Assembly (NCBI GenBank): GCA_030631125.1
Contig: DAOVLS010000008.1
Location: 1 to 18,124, forward strand
DNA from: Planctomycetales bacterium
GTDB lineage: Bacteria; Planctomycetota; Phycisphaerae; SM23-33
Length of the DNA: 18,124 bases
Direction of reading: 5' to 3'
The position numbers and the translations under genes were made by a program. The notes beneath the pieces were generated by a model. The model had not been told where the DNA came from and searched no databases. It worked only from the letters and a program-made list of their open reading frames with translations. Every line of letters begins with the position of its first letter. The stretch's first letter is position 1. Of the stretch, positions 1-5,508 are shown piece after piece.

Positions 1-108
1 AGAGGGTGGGGGCCCGGCTTCGCGGCTAACGCCGCTACGCCGTGGCAAGGCGTGCGCGATGAGGCACACGCTGTGCGGAGTTTTGAAAAGTCAACAGAGA
101 GAAAATCA

Positions 109-140
109 GGGACTTGGGACTTGGGTTTAGGGACTTGGGG
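109..140. repeat. Short tandem repeat based on GGGACTTGG
   Basis: Three copies of GGGACTTGG occur, the first two overlapping (period 8) and the third separated by TTTA. It is the first of three unrelated arrays packed within 290 bases. It is not in a plausible coding frame, and its function is unknown. Confidence 0.7.
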
Positions 141-159
141 AAAACCGATGAACCGATTT

Positions 160-188
160 CCGGCAGATTCGCTGCGCTCATCTGCCGG
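160..188. repeat. Inverted repeat, 9-bp arms
   Basis: CCGGCAGAT (160-168) pairs perfectly with ATCTGCCGG (180-188) around an 11-base loop. It sits about 220 bases beyond the stop codon of the minus-strand nfnB gene. No T-run follows on either strand, so it is more like a REP-type palindrome than an intrinsic terminator. Confidence 0.6.
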
Positions 189-201
189 CTTTGGTCTGTC
201 G

Positions 202-237
202 ATTCGTGTAATTCGTGCAATTCGTGTAATTCGTGGA
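202..237 (+). repeat. 9-bp tandem repeat, four units of ATTCGTGTA type
   Basis: Four contiguous 9-base units are ATTCGTGTA, ATTCGTGCA, ATTCGTGTA and ATTCGTGGA. Because nine is a multiple of three, each frame reads as a repeated tripeptide, which makes spurious reading frames. The last unit has TTCGTGG, like the end of the related array at 17503-17529 on the other strand. Confidence 0.85.
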
Positions 238-316
238 CTAATTTTGGAAATGGACGAAAAAACGACCCCGAAAATCGTAAGTGCTCGCCACGGAAGGAGT
301 TACAGATTTCGCCTTT

Positions 317-396
317 GTTCCCAATCGTTCCGAATGGTTCCCAACGGTTCCCATTCGTTCCCATTCGTTCCGTTTCGTTCCGTTTGGTTCCGTTTC
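317..396 (+). repeat. 10-bp tandem repeat, eight units of GTTCCCATTC type
   Basis: Eight contiguous 10-base units all begin GTTCC. Their tails drift from CAATC/GAATG/CAACG through CATTC (twice) to GTTTC/GTTTG. The period is not a multiple of three, so the array is not coding; it is close to one helical turn, so every GTTCC core lies on the same face of the DNA. It ends about 12 bases before the stop codon of nfnB. Confidence 0.85.
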
Positions 397-407
397 GGCC
401 CGACCCG

Positions 408-1853
408 TTACGGGCGGGATGCCCGTGCCACGGGGAGTTTCCGCAGGTACTCGTCTATTCCCGCAGCGGCGTCTTTTCCGTCGCCCATCGCGAGGATGAC
501 GGTGGCAGAGCCGCGGACAATGTCCCCGCCGGCGAAAATGCCCGGGATCGAGGTCCGGCCGGTTTCGCCCGCCTCGATGTAGCCCCATTTGTTGGTCTTG
601 AGTTCCGGGGCGGTGGCAGTCAGCAGCGGATTGGCGTTAATACCGACGGCTACGACGACAACGTCGCACTCGACTTCGTGCTCGCTTCCGGGGATGGGAA
701 CGGGTCGTCGCCGGCCCGAATCGTCCGGCTCGCCAAGTTCCATCTTCTGCATCCGAATCCCGGCTACCCAGCCTTCGGAGCCGAGGATTTCGACCGGCGC
801 TTCCAAGAGGTGGAACTCAATGCCTTCTTCCTTCGCGTGCTTGATTTCCTCGACGCGCGCGGGCATCTCGGCTTCGGTCCGGCGGTAGAAGATCATGGCC
901 TTTTCAGCCCCAAGTCGCCTGGAGGTTCGCACGGCGTCCATCGCGGTATTGCCCCCGCCGATGACGACCACCCGCCGGCCTCGGATTATCGGCGTCCGCT
1001 CCGGGCCGTCGCGATAAGCGCCCATAAGGTTGACGCGGACGAGGAACTCGTTGGCGGAATATACCGCGTTGAGATTCTCGCCGGGGACCTTCAGGAACAC
1101 CGGAAGCCCGGCTCCGTTGGCGATGAAGCAGGCGTCGAACTGATTGCGGATTTCGGCCAGCGTGATCGTCCTTCCGACGATGACGTTGCACTCGATCCGC
1201 ACGCCGAGGGCTTCTATTTGCGCGACTTCGTAGTCGATGACGTTCTCGGGCAGGCGGAATTCGGGTATCCCGTACCGCAGCACTCCGCCGGGCGCGTGGA
1301 GGGCTTCGAGTATCGTTACTTCGTGTCCCATTTTCGCCAGTTCGCCCGCTGCGGTCAGACCGGCAGGACCTGCGCCGACTACGGCGACCTTGAATCCGGT
1401 CGGTTCGACCCTGGTCGTTTCGGCCTGTACGTCGTTCTTCCTTGCCCAGTCGGCGACGAATCGCTCAAGGTGTCCGATGGCGACGGATTCACCCTTGATG
1501 CCTCGAACGCACTTTGGCTCGCACTGAATCTCCTGCGGGCAGACACGTCCGCAGATGGCGGGCAAGGCGTTCGTGCGGGTCAATATCTCGGCGGCGGCGG
1601 CGAAATCGCCTTCAGCCACCTTGGCGATGAACTCGGGGATATCGACCTCGACCGGGCAGCCTTGGACGCACTGGCGATTCTTGCACTGGAGACAGCGCTG
1701 TGCCTCGCGGACGGCAGCGGCTTCGCTCAAGCCGAGGTTGACTTCGAGAAAGTTACCGGCCCGCTCGGCGGGGTCCTGCTCGGGCATCTTGACTCGCTCG
1801 ATAGCCATCCGCTGCCTGGCGGTCAGTTCGTTGTTCGACGTGGAGGTCGTCAT
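408..1853 (-). CDS. nfnB: NADPH-dependent reductase large subunit, NfnB/SudA (GltD-like)
   Basis: A 481-residue cytoplasmic flavoprotein of the glutamate-synthase small-subunit family. With NfnA it would form an NADH-dependent reduced ferredoxin:NADP oxidoreductase. The N-terminal ferredoxin-like domain has eight cysteines for two 4Fe-4S clusters (C54, C57, C62, C66 and C101, C105, C111, C115). An FAD Rossmann motif GAGPAG follows near residue 160, a second nucleotide motif GGGNTAMDA near 295, and the C-terminal FAD motif GIFAGGDIVRG. The start has a strong Shine-Dalgarno AAGGAGG seven bases upstream and overlaps the stop codon of nfnA by four bases, so the two are translationally coupled. 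No large glutamate synthase subunit is adjacent, which favours Nfn/Sud over GltD. The last residues (VARASRP) come from a GC-rich palindrome and look like a repeat-derived extension. Confidence 0.9.
   Translation of the reverse strand: MTTSTSNNELTARQRMAIERVKMPEQDPAERAGNFLEVNLGLSEAAAVREAQRCLQCKNRQCVQGCPVEVDIPEFIAKVAEGDFAAAAEILTRTNALPAICGRVCPQEIQCEPKCVRGIKGESVAIGHLERFVADWARKNDVQAETTRVEPTGFKVAVVGAGPAGLTAAGELAKMGHEVTILEALHAPGGVLRYGIPEFRLPENVIDYEVAQIEALGVRIECNVIVGRTITLAEIRNQFDACFIANGAGLPVFLKVPGENLNAVYSANEFLVRVNLMGAYRDGPERTPIIRGRRVVVIGGGNTAMDAVRTSRRLGAEKAMIFYRRTEAEMPARVEEIKHAKEEGIEFHLLEAPVEILGSEGWVAGIRMQKMELGEPDDSGRRRPVPIPGSEHEVECDVVVVAVGINANPLLTATAPELKTNKWGYIEAGETGRTSIPGIFAGGDIVRGSATVILAMGDGKDAAAGIDEYLRKLPVARASRP
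410..426. repeat. GC-rich palindrome overlapping the nfnB stop codon
   Basis: ACGGGC (410-415) pairs with GCCCGT (421-426) around a 5-base loop. It encodes the last residues of NfnB and overlaps its TAA (408-410). It is too short to call a terminator with confidence. It may be the inner part of a REP-like element that has supplied the end of the gene. Confidence 0.45.
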
Positions 1854-2767
1854 TTATCGGCCTCCTTGTTTTGCTCGATGTACTGGTCCAGTTTGCATTT
1901 TTCGTCGGCTTCGGCTTCGTGCTTGCGATACATTCCGAGGCGGTTTCTCAGCCCTGCGAAATCGACCTGGTGTGCGTCGAACTCCGGTCCATCGACGCAG
2001 GTGAATTTCGTTTCGCCTCCGACGGTAACCCTGCATCCGCCGCACATGCCCGTCCCGTCGATCATTATTGCGTTGAGGCTGACGATGGTGGGAATGGCGG
2101 CTTGGCGGGTCATCTCGGCTATCGCCGACATCATCGGAACGGGTCCGACGGCGAAGACGGCGTCAGGCCTGGGAAGTTTGCCCGCCAGCATGTCGGCCAG
2201 CACCACTGTGACCAAACCCTTCCGCCCGGCGCTGCCGTCCTCGGTGGCGATGAAAACTTCTTCGGAGAACTCGCCCAGTTCAGCCGCCAGGATCACCTGC
2301 CCGGCCGAGCGAGCGCCGATGACGGTATAGACCTTGTTGCCTTCTTCAGCCAGGGCCTTGGCCAGCGGATAGAGCACAGCCGTTCCTACACCTCCACCGA
2401 TACAGGCGACGTTTCCCCATTTTTGAAGGTGCGTCGGCAGGCCTAGCGGACCGGCGACGTCGCGAAGCGATCCGCCGGCGGGTGTCGCGACGATTGCCTT
2501 GGTGCTTACGCCGACCGCCTGGATGAACAGCGTGATGGTCCCTGCCTGGGCGTCTGCGTCGGCTATCGTCAGGGGGATTCGCTCAGCCCCGTCGGCCTTG
2601 CGAACAATCACGAATTGTCCGGGCTTACGGGCCTTGGCCACTCGCGGCGCGGCGACCACCAGGCGATGGACGTTCGGGCCTACTTCCTCGTTGCTTATTA
2701 TCTTGAACACTTTTACCGCCTTGCTTTGAATTTTTGTAAGGTCAAACGGGTTTGGTAGTTTATCCAT
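1850..2767 (-). CDS. nfnA: Ferredoxin-NADP reductase-like subunit NfnA/SudB
   Basis: A 305-residue partner of the downstream nfnB product. It has an FAD-binding barrel with RIPLTIAD near residues 63-70, an NAD(P)-binding half with IGGGVGTA at 123-130, and a C-terminal [2Fe-2S] region with C242, C245 and C257 preceded by D237. In the characterised Nfn family this cluster has one Asp and three Cys ligands, which matches. The enzyme family couples NADH, NADPH and ferredoxin by flavin-based electron bifurcation. I chose the ATG giving MDKLPNPF because family similarity begins there. There is no clear Shine-Dalgarno at that ATG, and an in-frame ATG 25 codons upstream (position 2842) also lacks one. 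The gene is transcribed divergently from the tRNA-Val. Confidence 0.88.
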   Translation of the reverse strand: MDKLPNPFDLTKIQSKAVKVFKIISNEEVGPNVHRLVVAAPRVAKARKPGQFVIVRKADGAERIPLTIADADAQAGTITLFIQAVGVSTKAIVATPAGGSLRDVAGPLGLPTHLQKWGNVACIGGGVGTAVLYPLAKALAEEGNKVYTVIGARSAGQVILAAELGEFSEEVFIATEDGSAGRKGLVTVVLADMLAGKLPRPDAVFAVGPVPMMSAIAEMTRQAAIPTIVSLNAIMIDGTGMCGGCRVTVGGETKFTCVDGPEFDAHQVDFAGLRNRLGMYRKHEAEADEKCKLDQYIEQNKEADK

Positions 2768-2818
2768 TGGAGTTTCAGAGCACAATGACAAATCGAGGTG
2801 AATCGTATTGAAGCTCTC

Positions 2819-2847
2819 TTGACAGACCGACCGGATGGGCATACACT
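2819..2847 (+). promoter_or_regulatory. Sigma70-like promoter of the tRNA-Val gene
   Basis: A perfect -35 box TTGACA (2819-2824) is separated by 17 bases from TACACT (2842-2847). Transcription would begin around 2853-2856, leaving a short leader before the mature tRNA at 2864. Confidence 0.7.
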
Positions 2848-2863
2848 TAACTTTGATTTCAGA

Positions 2864-2937
2864 GGGCCGTTAGCTCAGTTGGCTAGAGCGCCTGCTCGAC
2901 ACGCAGGAGGTCACTGGTTCAAGTCCAGTACGGCCCA
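2864..2937 (+). tRNA. tRNA-Val(GAC) with an unusual C33
   Basis: A full cloverleaf can be drawn. The acceptor stem is GGGCCGT with ACGGCCC; the D arm is GCTC/GAGC with a 9-base loop; the anticodon stem is CCTGC/GCAGG; the variable loop is AGGTC; the T arm is ACTGG/CCAGT with loop TTCAAGT; and the discriminator is A. The anticodon loop TCGACAC places GAC at 34-36, reading valine GUC/GUU. The base before the anticodon (position 33) is C, where U is almost universal. The 3' CCA is not encoded (TTG follows). Confidence 0.95.
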
Positions 2938-3021
2938 TTGCATATCGGCAGGTAAGCCAAAGAGTTACAAGCCGTCATTCCTGCATCATCCCCACCGGTA
3001 ATCGTGGTGCTACACTTATGA

Positions 3022-3041
3022 CTACACTTTTGAACGTGTAG
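3022..3041. repeat. Small inverted repeat CTACAC/GTGTAG
   Basis: Six-base arms flank an 8-base loop about 85 bases downstream of the tRNA. It could end tRNA transcription, but no T-run follows, so the role is unproven. Confidence 0.4.
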
Positions 3042-3113
3042 GGAGATGCAAAAATGTCACGAAACCGAGCTACAAGGGTTGGGGTCGAGTTTAGATGTTC
3101 GCTGAAGATATCC

Positions 3114-3129
3114 GAATCCGAATGGATTC
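3114..3129. repeat. Small inverted repeat GAATCC/GGATTC
   Basis: Perfect 6-base arms (3114-3119 and 3124-3129) flank a 4-base loop GAAT. It could be an operator-sized site or chance; no adjacent regulator gene is seen. Confidence 0.3.
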
Positions 3130-3221
3130 TCACCGGCCTTCATTGTTGTATGATGAATTCTCATAGTCTCCTCTGGTTTCTTGTCATTCGAGGTAGACTT
3201 CGCGGGTTTATCGGGAACGGC

Positions 3222-3250
3222 TTGCCGTATTTCCCTGTTACAAGTAAGAT
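3222..3250 (+). promoter_or_regulatory. Possible promoter of the VOC gene
   Basis: TTGCCG (3222-3227) and TAAGAT (3245-3250) are 17 bases apart, each matching four of six consensus bases. It is oriented toward the gene starting at 3311. It is weak by sequence alone. Confidence 0.3.
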
Positions 3251-3310
3251 TCCGACGATCCCGCGTAGGTATGGGCATTATTGTAACACGGATTTTAAGT
3301 GGAGAAGAGC

Positions 3311-3766
3311 ATGAGCGACGGAAGTCTGGGAACGAACCTGGTCTGTCAGGTCGGGCTGATTGTGCGGGACATTGAGCAGGCGAGGCAGGCGTACGCGGAG
3401 TTTTTTGGCGTGCCCGTGCCGGAAATCATCATCAGCGGACCTTTGGAAGAGACGAACGTACGATACCACGGTAAACCGACCGAGGGACGAGCCAAACTGG
3501 CGTTCTTCAAGGCCGGTCAGATTGATATTGAACTCATCGAGCCGATCGGCGGACCGAGCACCTGGCAGGAATTCCTCGACGACCACGGCGAGGGCATGCA
3601 CCACATCGCCTTCAGTGTCAAAGGTATGGACGGCATCATTGCCGGCCTTGAGAGCAAAGGAATGCCCCTTGTGCAGCGCGGCGATTTCCCCAGCGGCCGA
3701 TGCGCCTACATTGATGCTACCGGCCAACTTAAACTCATTCTCGAACTGCTGGAAAGTAAGTCCTGA
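3311..3766 (+). CDS. VOC-family (glyoxalase/epimerase-like) protein
   Basis: A 151-residue, single-chain vicinal-oxygen-chelate protein made of two beta-alpha-beta-beta-beta units; the length is normal for the family. The likely metal ligands are Q13 (CQVGLIV), E74 (IDIELIEP), H98 (GMHHIAF) and E145 (LILELLE). This is a Gln/Glu/His/Glu set as in glyoxalase I, where methylmalonyl-CoA epimerases usually begin with His. The start is the ATG at 3311 with GGAGAAG just upstream; a GTG four codons earlier (3299) is possible but would absorb the ribosome-binding site. The gene is alone on its strand and converges on the amidohydrolase gene. The substrate cannot be told: lactoylglutathione lyase, epimerase or dioxygenase activity are all possible. 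Confidence 0.85.
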   Translation: MSDGSLGTNLVCQVGLIVRDIEQARQAYAEFFGVPVPEIIISGPLEETNVRYHGKPTEGRAKLAFFKAGQIDIELIEPIGGPSTWQEFLDDHGEGMHHIAFSVKGMDGIIAGLESKGMPLVQRGDFPSGRCAYIDATGQLKLILELLESKS

Positions 3767-3840
3767 CGGCAGGAGTTGTACGCGGGAATGATGACGCTGA
3801 CGGTCGGAGCGGTCATTGACTCTGCTCTCGGCCGGGCTTG

Positions 3841-4608
3841 TTACGCTATCTCCGGCAGGAGACGCTTGAGATTCTTATGGAAAATCTTTTCCTTGACGGC
3901 CTTGGCGGCCTCGAGTTTCTCCATCGACAGCATTGCCGGTCGCATGTAGTGCAGCAGCGCCGATGAGCCGAACATCAGTCGGTCGGGCGTGCATATCTTC
4001 AGGGCCTTTTCGATGCCAAGCCCGAAACCGCCGTGCATTATCGCTACGTCCTGGTATATCTTCGGCGCCTTCGCGCCTTTGGGCGGCTTGACGGCAGAGG
4101 AGTTTAGCAGCATGAACGAGGCCTTGGGGAACTTGCGGAACAGCGCCAGTATCTCATCGGTAGGCAGATCACGGGAGGTGTCGAGTCGGCTGCGGCCTCG
4201 CCTGTCGATGATTCGTCCGTACACGGCCACTCGCATCTTCAGTTCGTGGGCGGTTGCGACTATCTCCTCGGCCGGTTCGTCGGTCAGATGATACGGATGG
4301 TACTGCGGGACAAGCCGCAAGACGGGCATGCCCCATTCCTGGCGGCACTGCTTCAGGTCGTCGGCCCAGCCGATGTAGGTCGGGTCGAGGACCGCGCAGG
4401 GAATCAGGCGGTCGCGGTGGCGGCGAATCTGCTTAGCAAGGTCGCTGTTGGCCTGCTGGGCGTCCATGTAGAGGATGCCTTCCACTGCTCCGACCAGCGC
4501 CTTGTCGATGCCGTTGGCGTCCATCTGCCGCAGCAGGTCCGTGGCGGTGGTGTGCGGCAGGCGGCGGAAGGGCCAATTACCAATCCATGTGTCGGCGTCG
4601 TAAATCAT
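3841..4608 (-). CDS. Amidohydrolase-family protein lacking metal ligands (probable pseudoenzyme)
   Basis: A 255-residue TIM-barrel protein of the Amidohydrolase_2 type, second of two adjacent members. It begins three bases after the stop codon of the upstream paralogue, so the pair is co-translated. The N-terminal HxH of active members is replaced by D6-T-W8 (motif DADTWIGNWPFR). The positions of the later histidines read VAVY near 127-130 and FMLLN near 165-169, and the usual terminal Asp region reads MFGSSA at 212-217. WPFRRLP-type starts without HxH are, from memory, typical of a planctomycete branch of the family, so the loss may be ancient. It likely serves as a structural or regulatory partner of the 4612-5367 product, or has a metal-free activity. 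Confidence 0.8.
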   Translation of the reverse strand: MIYDADTWIGNWPFRRLPHTTATDLLRQMDANGIDKALVGAVEGILYMDAQQANSDLAKQIRRHRDRLIPCAVLDPTYIGWADDLKQCRQEWGMPVLRLVPQYHPYHLTDEPAEEIVATAHELKMRVAVYGRIIDRRGRSRLDTSRDLPTDEILALFRKFPKASFMLLNSSAVKPPKGAKAPKIYQDVAIMHGGFGLGIEKALKICTPDRLMFGSSALLHYMRPAMLSMEKLEAAKAVKEKIFHKNLKRLLPEIA

Positions 4609-4611
4609 GGC

Positions 4612-5367
4612 TTACACTTTCCTCATATCCAGTATCCGCTGGAAGTTCTCGCCCCAGATCATATCGCGCTGGCGCTGCGTGATGTCAGCCTCTTCTATCC
4701 TGGCCACAGATTGATTGGTGGACCCGTCGGTGGCAAACAGCAGTCGCTCGGCGCCGATGTCGCGGACGGCCTTTTCGATCATGCCGGCGTCGATAACGCT
4801 GCCACTGGTGTCCATATAGACGTTCTTCGGCGCTTGTCGCATCGCCTTTATCTGCCAGAGCCAGTCGCCCCCGCCGGCGATATGCCCGACCATGAAAACC
4901 GCCTCGGGATACAACTTGGCAGGGGCGATGAAGTGCTCGGCCCCGCTGAGTCGCGGCTGGCTGCGCATTATGTCCGGGTCGGTGCAGTGGCCGGCGTGCA
5001 TGAGAAGCGGAATGCCCAACTCGATGCAGCGCTCGATTATCGGATGGAATACCGGGTCGTCCATTCGGTACTGGTGATAGAACTTCAGACCGATCATCCC
5101 GCCCTTTACGACGCAGCGGGTAATCTCTTCCTGGGCGAAGCGGATGTCTCCCGGATCAAGGAAGCACTGGCCGATAATTATGTCGGGATACATCCGCATC
5201 GCCGCGAGGATCTTATTGTTGGCGGCGCGGACCTTTTTGGAACGGACCGGCTTGTCGCCGATTGGACGGGAGCAGCAGACCTTGTCTATTCCAAGCCGGC
5301 GGGCATAGTCCGCAACACAATGGACGCTCCATGCCGCATCACAGTGCGAGTGACAGTCGATTCGCAT
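4612..5367 (-). CDS. Metal-dependent amidohydrolase (Amidohydrolase_2 type)
   Basis: A 251-residue cytoplasmic TIM-barrel hydrolase or decarboxylase. The metal site is complete: H6 and H8 in DCHSH, H124 in LLMHAGH, H162 in VGH, and D214 in FATDGS. Lys95 in GLKFYHQ is a further candidate ligand. I chose the ATG at 5367 (MRIDCHSH) because GGAG lies about six bases upstream and the family always starts just before the HxH; an upstream extension of 20 codons is open but not protein-like. It is followed after three bases by the divergent paralogue. The substrate is unknown. Relatives act on cyclic amides, aromatic acids (decarboxylation) or sugar lactones. Confidence 0.88.
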   Translation of the reverse strand: MRIDCHSHCDAAWSVHCVADYARRLGIDKVCCSRPIGDKPVRSKKVRAANNKILAAMRMYPDIIIGQCFLDPGDIRFAQEEITRCVVKGGMIGLKFYHQYRMDDPVFHPIIERCIELGIPLLMHAGHCTDPDIMRSQPRLSGAEHFIAPAKLYPEAVFMVGHIAGGGDWLWQIKAMRQAPKNVYMDTSGSVIDAGMIEKAVRDIGAERLLFATDGSTNQSVARIEEADITQRQRDMIWGENFQRILDMRKV

Positions 5368-5508
5368 GACTTCTCCTGCCTCATCTATCATGCAGGCCGC
5401 CCCGGCGGTCCGCGCAACAAGGCGCAAACAATAACACCCACACGAAAAACTGCAAAGGCAAAAACATTCAATTTCATAATCAATATCATCTTTACGGCAG
5501 GAACTCCA

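Larger units (their letters stand above)
1..407. other. Gene-free, repeat-rich intergenic region
   Basis: No reading frame here looks like a protein. The open frames are repetitive and are produced by tandem repeats listed separately at 109-140, 202-237 and 317-396, plus an inverted repeat at 160-188. The stretch lies downstream of the stop codon of the minus-strand nfnB gene. The first 60 bases are GC-rich with small overlapping dyads, and I see nothing definite in them. Confidence 0.7.
2938..3298. other. Intergenic region without a supported gene
   Basis: About 360 bases lie between the tRNA and the VOC gene. Short open frames on both strands are compositionally unlike proteins and lack ribosome-binding sites. 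There are two small perfect dyads: CTACAC/GTGTAG at 3022-3041 and GAATCC/GGATTC at 3114-3129. A weak promoter candidate lies at 3222-3250. I see no integrase and no attachment-site duplication of the tRNA 3' end. Confidence 0.6.

Noticed and set aside
317..396. CRISPR array
   Set aside because: Units are contiguous 10-mers with no spacers, and no cas genes are present.
408..1853. gltD, small subunit of glutamate synthase
   Set aside because: The gene is coupled to an NfnA/SudB-type subunit and no gltB is adjacent, so the Nfn/Sud assignment fits better.
114..2330. A 738-codon plus-strand open frame and other long frames opposite nfnAB
   Set aside because: They mirror the high-GC nfnB/nfnA coding strand, cross the intergenic repeats, and resemble no protein; the minus-strand genes have full family motifs.
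2864..3298. tRNA-targeted genomic island boundary
   Set aside because: No integrase and no direct repeat of the tRNA 3' end was seen in the window.
3767..3840. Bidirectional terminator between the convergent VOC and amidohydrolase genes
   Set aside because: Only a weak 5-bp pairing with no T-run could be drawn.
5388..5477. A 29-codon minus-strand frame (MKLNVFAFAVF start) before the amidohydrolase gene
   Set aside because: It has a hydrophobic stretch like a signal peptide, but no ribosome-binding site and it ends before the next start without coupling; too weak to list as a gene.
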